In this document: positions 13,072 to 14,537 of the stretch, piece after piece
Layout of the letters: every line of letters begins with the position of its first letter
Position numbering within the stretch: the first letter of the stretch is position 1
Source: DATKXO01 sp035528995
GTDB lineage: Bacteria; Planctomycetota; Phycisphaerae; UBA1845
Length of the DNA stretch: 14,537 bases
Assembly: GCA_035528995.1 (NCBI GenBank)
Contig: DATKXO010000338.1
Coordinates: 1 to 14,537 of the forward strand
Reading direction: 5' to 3'
Position numbers and translations under genes: made by a program
Notes under the pieces: model-generated
Databases searched by the model: none
Seen by the model: only the letters and a program-made list of their open reading frames with translations
What the model was told of the DNA's origin: nothing

Positions 13072-14537
13072 ATGAAGAGGGACTACGTCGTTCATACCGC
13101 GCTGGTCGGACTGGCGTTCTGTGCCGCCTTTGCCGGCGGCACCTCGGCCGTGGGCCAGGAGATCATGATCGCGCCGCTCCAGGGCGAGCAGGTGGCCCTT
13201 GAGGTCGATTCGGGATTGGTTGAAAACAGCGGCTCAGAGCCGGCGGTCGTGTTCTCCGCGACCGTGACCGTGCCCGACGCGCTCTGGCTGCGGTTGAACT
13301 TCCACAAGGTGCTGCTGGCCGGCGAGGCCGCGGATGGCAACGGCTCCTACCTGCAGATAACGTCCGCGGCCGACGGTGCGGTGCAATTCATGCACGCGCA
13401 GCACATCCTCCAGTGGCGCAACACATCAGCCTACTTCAACGGCGATTCGGTTCAGATCGAGCTCATCGCTTGCCCGAACAGTGGTCCGAACCAGCTAGTG
13501 ATGATGGAGGTCACCGCGGGCGTGCGGGGGCACGGAGATCGCTCGATCTGCGGGCCGACGGACGATCGGGTTCTCTCGGACGACCCGCGGGCCGGACGTG
13601 CGCTGCCGGTCGGGTGTTCGGCCTGGATCATCGATGACTGCAACCACTGTCTGCTGACGGCCGGGCACTGCTTCGGGCTGGGTGACGTGGAGGTGATCGA
13701 GTTCAATGTCCCGCTCTCGGGCCCTGAAGGTGGGATCAATCACCCCCCGCCGGAGGACCAGTACGCCACGGACGGCTCCTCGGTCCACTATCTCAATGGG
13801 GGCGTGGGGAACGACTGGGGCTATTTCGGCTGCTTCCCCAACTCCAACACCGACCTGACGCCGTTCGAAGCCCAGGGGGGCTACTATGTGGTTGTGGAAC
13901 CGTACCCGGTCTCCGGGGACATCCGCATCACCGGCTACGGCACCGTAAGTCCCCCGGTTCCGCTGGAGTGGAACCAGGTGCAGAAGACCCACGCCGGGCC
14001 GTATTGGGCTTTCTTCGGGACGACGTTGGAGTACCAGACGGACACTACCGGCGGCAACTCCGGGTCGCCGGTGATTTACGAGGATACCGGCGAGGCGATC
14101 GGGATCCACACGCACGGCGGCTGCAGCACAGACACCGGCAACTCCGGCACGGGTGCCAACCACACCGGCCTGCAGGCCGCGCTGGCCGACCCGCGCGGCG
14201 TGTGCATTCCGTTAGGGCTGGAGTTCAGCTACCCCAACGGATTGCCGGAGTTGGTCAGCCCGGCCGGCGGGACCACCGTGCGCGTCGAGGTTTCCAGCGG
14301 GGGTGACTACACGCCGCAGCCCGGAACGGGAATGCTGCACTACGACATGGGCCAGGGCTGGGAGAGCGTCGCGATGGAGGTGGGGTCCGACAACGTGTAT
14401 GACGCGGTCTTCCCGGCGGACGACTGTGGCGACGAGGTACTGTATTACGTCAGCGCCGAGGCCGTCGGCGGAGGGGTATTCACGGATCCGCGCAACGCCC
14501 CGGATACCAGCTACTCAGCGACCGCGGCGTACGGCGT
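13072..14537 (+). CDS. Secreted trypsin-like serine protease (S1, V8-like), 3' truncated
   Basis: An open frame of 488 codons runs to the window edge without a stop. A signal peptide (core ALVGLAFCAAFAGG) ends near TSA at residue 26. Residues 30-165 form a beta-rich domain (WLRLNFHKVLLAG, SYLQITSAADGAVQFMHAQH, QWRNTSAYFNGDSVQIEL) that precedes the peptidase. The catalytic triad is complete: H199 in LTAGHC, D248 in GNDWGYF and S330 in TGGNSGSPV. GNSGSP and the following GIHTHGGC (344-351) resemble glutamyl endopeptidases of the S1B type. Preference for Glu is an inference, as is secretion to the cell surface or medium. From about residue 375 a further beta domain begins (PAGGTTVRVEV, FPADDCGDEVLYYVSAE). 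By analogy with the three genes before it, a dockerin-like tag may follow beyond the window, but this cannot be seen. Confidence 0.85.
   Translation, partial: MKRDYVVHTALVGLAFCAAFAGGTSAVGQEIMIAPLQGEQVALEVDSGLVENSGSEPAVVFSATVTVPDALWLRLNFHKVLLAGEAADGNGSYLQITSAADGAVQFMHAQHILQWRNTSAYFNGDSVQIELIACPNSGPNQLVMMEVTAGVRGHGDRSICGPTDDRVLSDDPRAGRALPVGCSAWIIDDCNHCLLTAGHCFGLGDVEVIEFNVPLSGPEGGINHPPPEDQYATDGSSVHYLNGGVGNDWGYFGCFPNSNTDLTPFEAQGGYYVVVEPYPVSGDIRITGYGTVSPPVPLEWNQVQKTHAGPYWAFFGTTLEYQTDTTGGNSGSPVIYEDTGEAIGIHTHGGCSTDTGNSGTGANHTGLQAALADPRGVCIPLGLEFSYPNGLPELVSPAGGTTVRVEVSSGGDYTPQPGTGMLHYDMGQGWESVAMEVGSDNVYDAVFPADDCGDEVLYYVSAEAVGGGVFTDPRNAPDTSYSATAAYG

Noticed and set aside
1..14537. Alternative genetic code with TGA or TAG as sense
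   Set aside because: TGA ends tmk, holB, the aminopeptidase, the TolC-like and the DinB-like genes, and TAG ends the propeller gene and both beta-helix frames.
7216..14537. CRISPR array, tRNA, rRNA or insertion sequence in the cluster region
   Set aside because: The repeated segments are coding (beta-helix rungs, calcium loops). No regular spacer pattern, cloverleaf, rRNA-like stretch, transposase or terminal inverted repeat was seen.

Overview
The window is high-GC bacterial DNA, most likely from the phylum Planctomycetota and probably near the class Phycisphaerae. The assignment is an inference. It rests on secreted proteins that end in a two-repeat, dockerin-like tag (GDLDGDG...DLGILL..WG), on the mix of beta-helix, VCBS-propeller and serine-protease domains in front of that tag, and on a TMTC-type membrane protein with TPRs. 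A TolC-family lipoprotein indicates an outer membrane. TGA, TAG and TAA all end genes here, so the standard bacterial code applies.

Layout. (1) Positions 2-2452, plus strand: a compact housekeeping run of a 5'-truncated leucyl aminopeptidase, thymidylate kinase (tmk) and the DNA polymerase III delta' subunit (holB), with tmk and holB overlapping. (2) Positions 2471-6536, minus strand: a two-gene operon, a TolC-like outer-membrane lipoprotein followed by a GT-C/TMTC-like membrane protein with C-terminal TPRs; the genes overlap by 20 bases. A near-consensus sigma70 promoter (TTGACA, 17-base spacer, TATCAT) drives it, and an operator-like inverted repeat covers the -35 box. It converges on holB with only an 18-base gap. 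(3) Positions 6691-7215, plus strand: a small DinB/DUF1572-like helical-bundle protein, transcribed divergently from the TolC operon. (4) Positions 7216-7716: a gene-free stretch holding a weak candidate promoter and leader hairpin. (5) Positions 7717-14537, plus strand: a cluster of secreted proteins. It contains two tandem, closely related beta-helix/dockerin genes, an FG-GAP/VCBS propeller with the same kind of tag, and an S1 (V8-like) serine protease that runs off the window end.

The most notable point is that both tandem beta-helix genes are interrupted by in-frame stops while the frame on both sides stays intact. The first has two TGA codons three codons apart, followed at once by a perfect 7-bp hairpin. 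The second has a single TAG where a Trp (TGG) or Tyr codon would fit. As written, both products would be exported but would lack the C-terminal tag. Fresh pseudogenes, sequence errors or stop-codon readthrough could all explain this, and the first two are the simpler explanations.

The last cluster looks like a set of exported proteins with different functional heads and a common C-terminal anchor or assembly tag. No cohesin or other receptor gene is in the window. The genes in regions 1 to 3 have no evident functional link to it.
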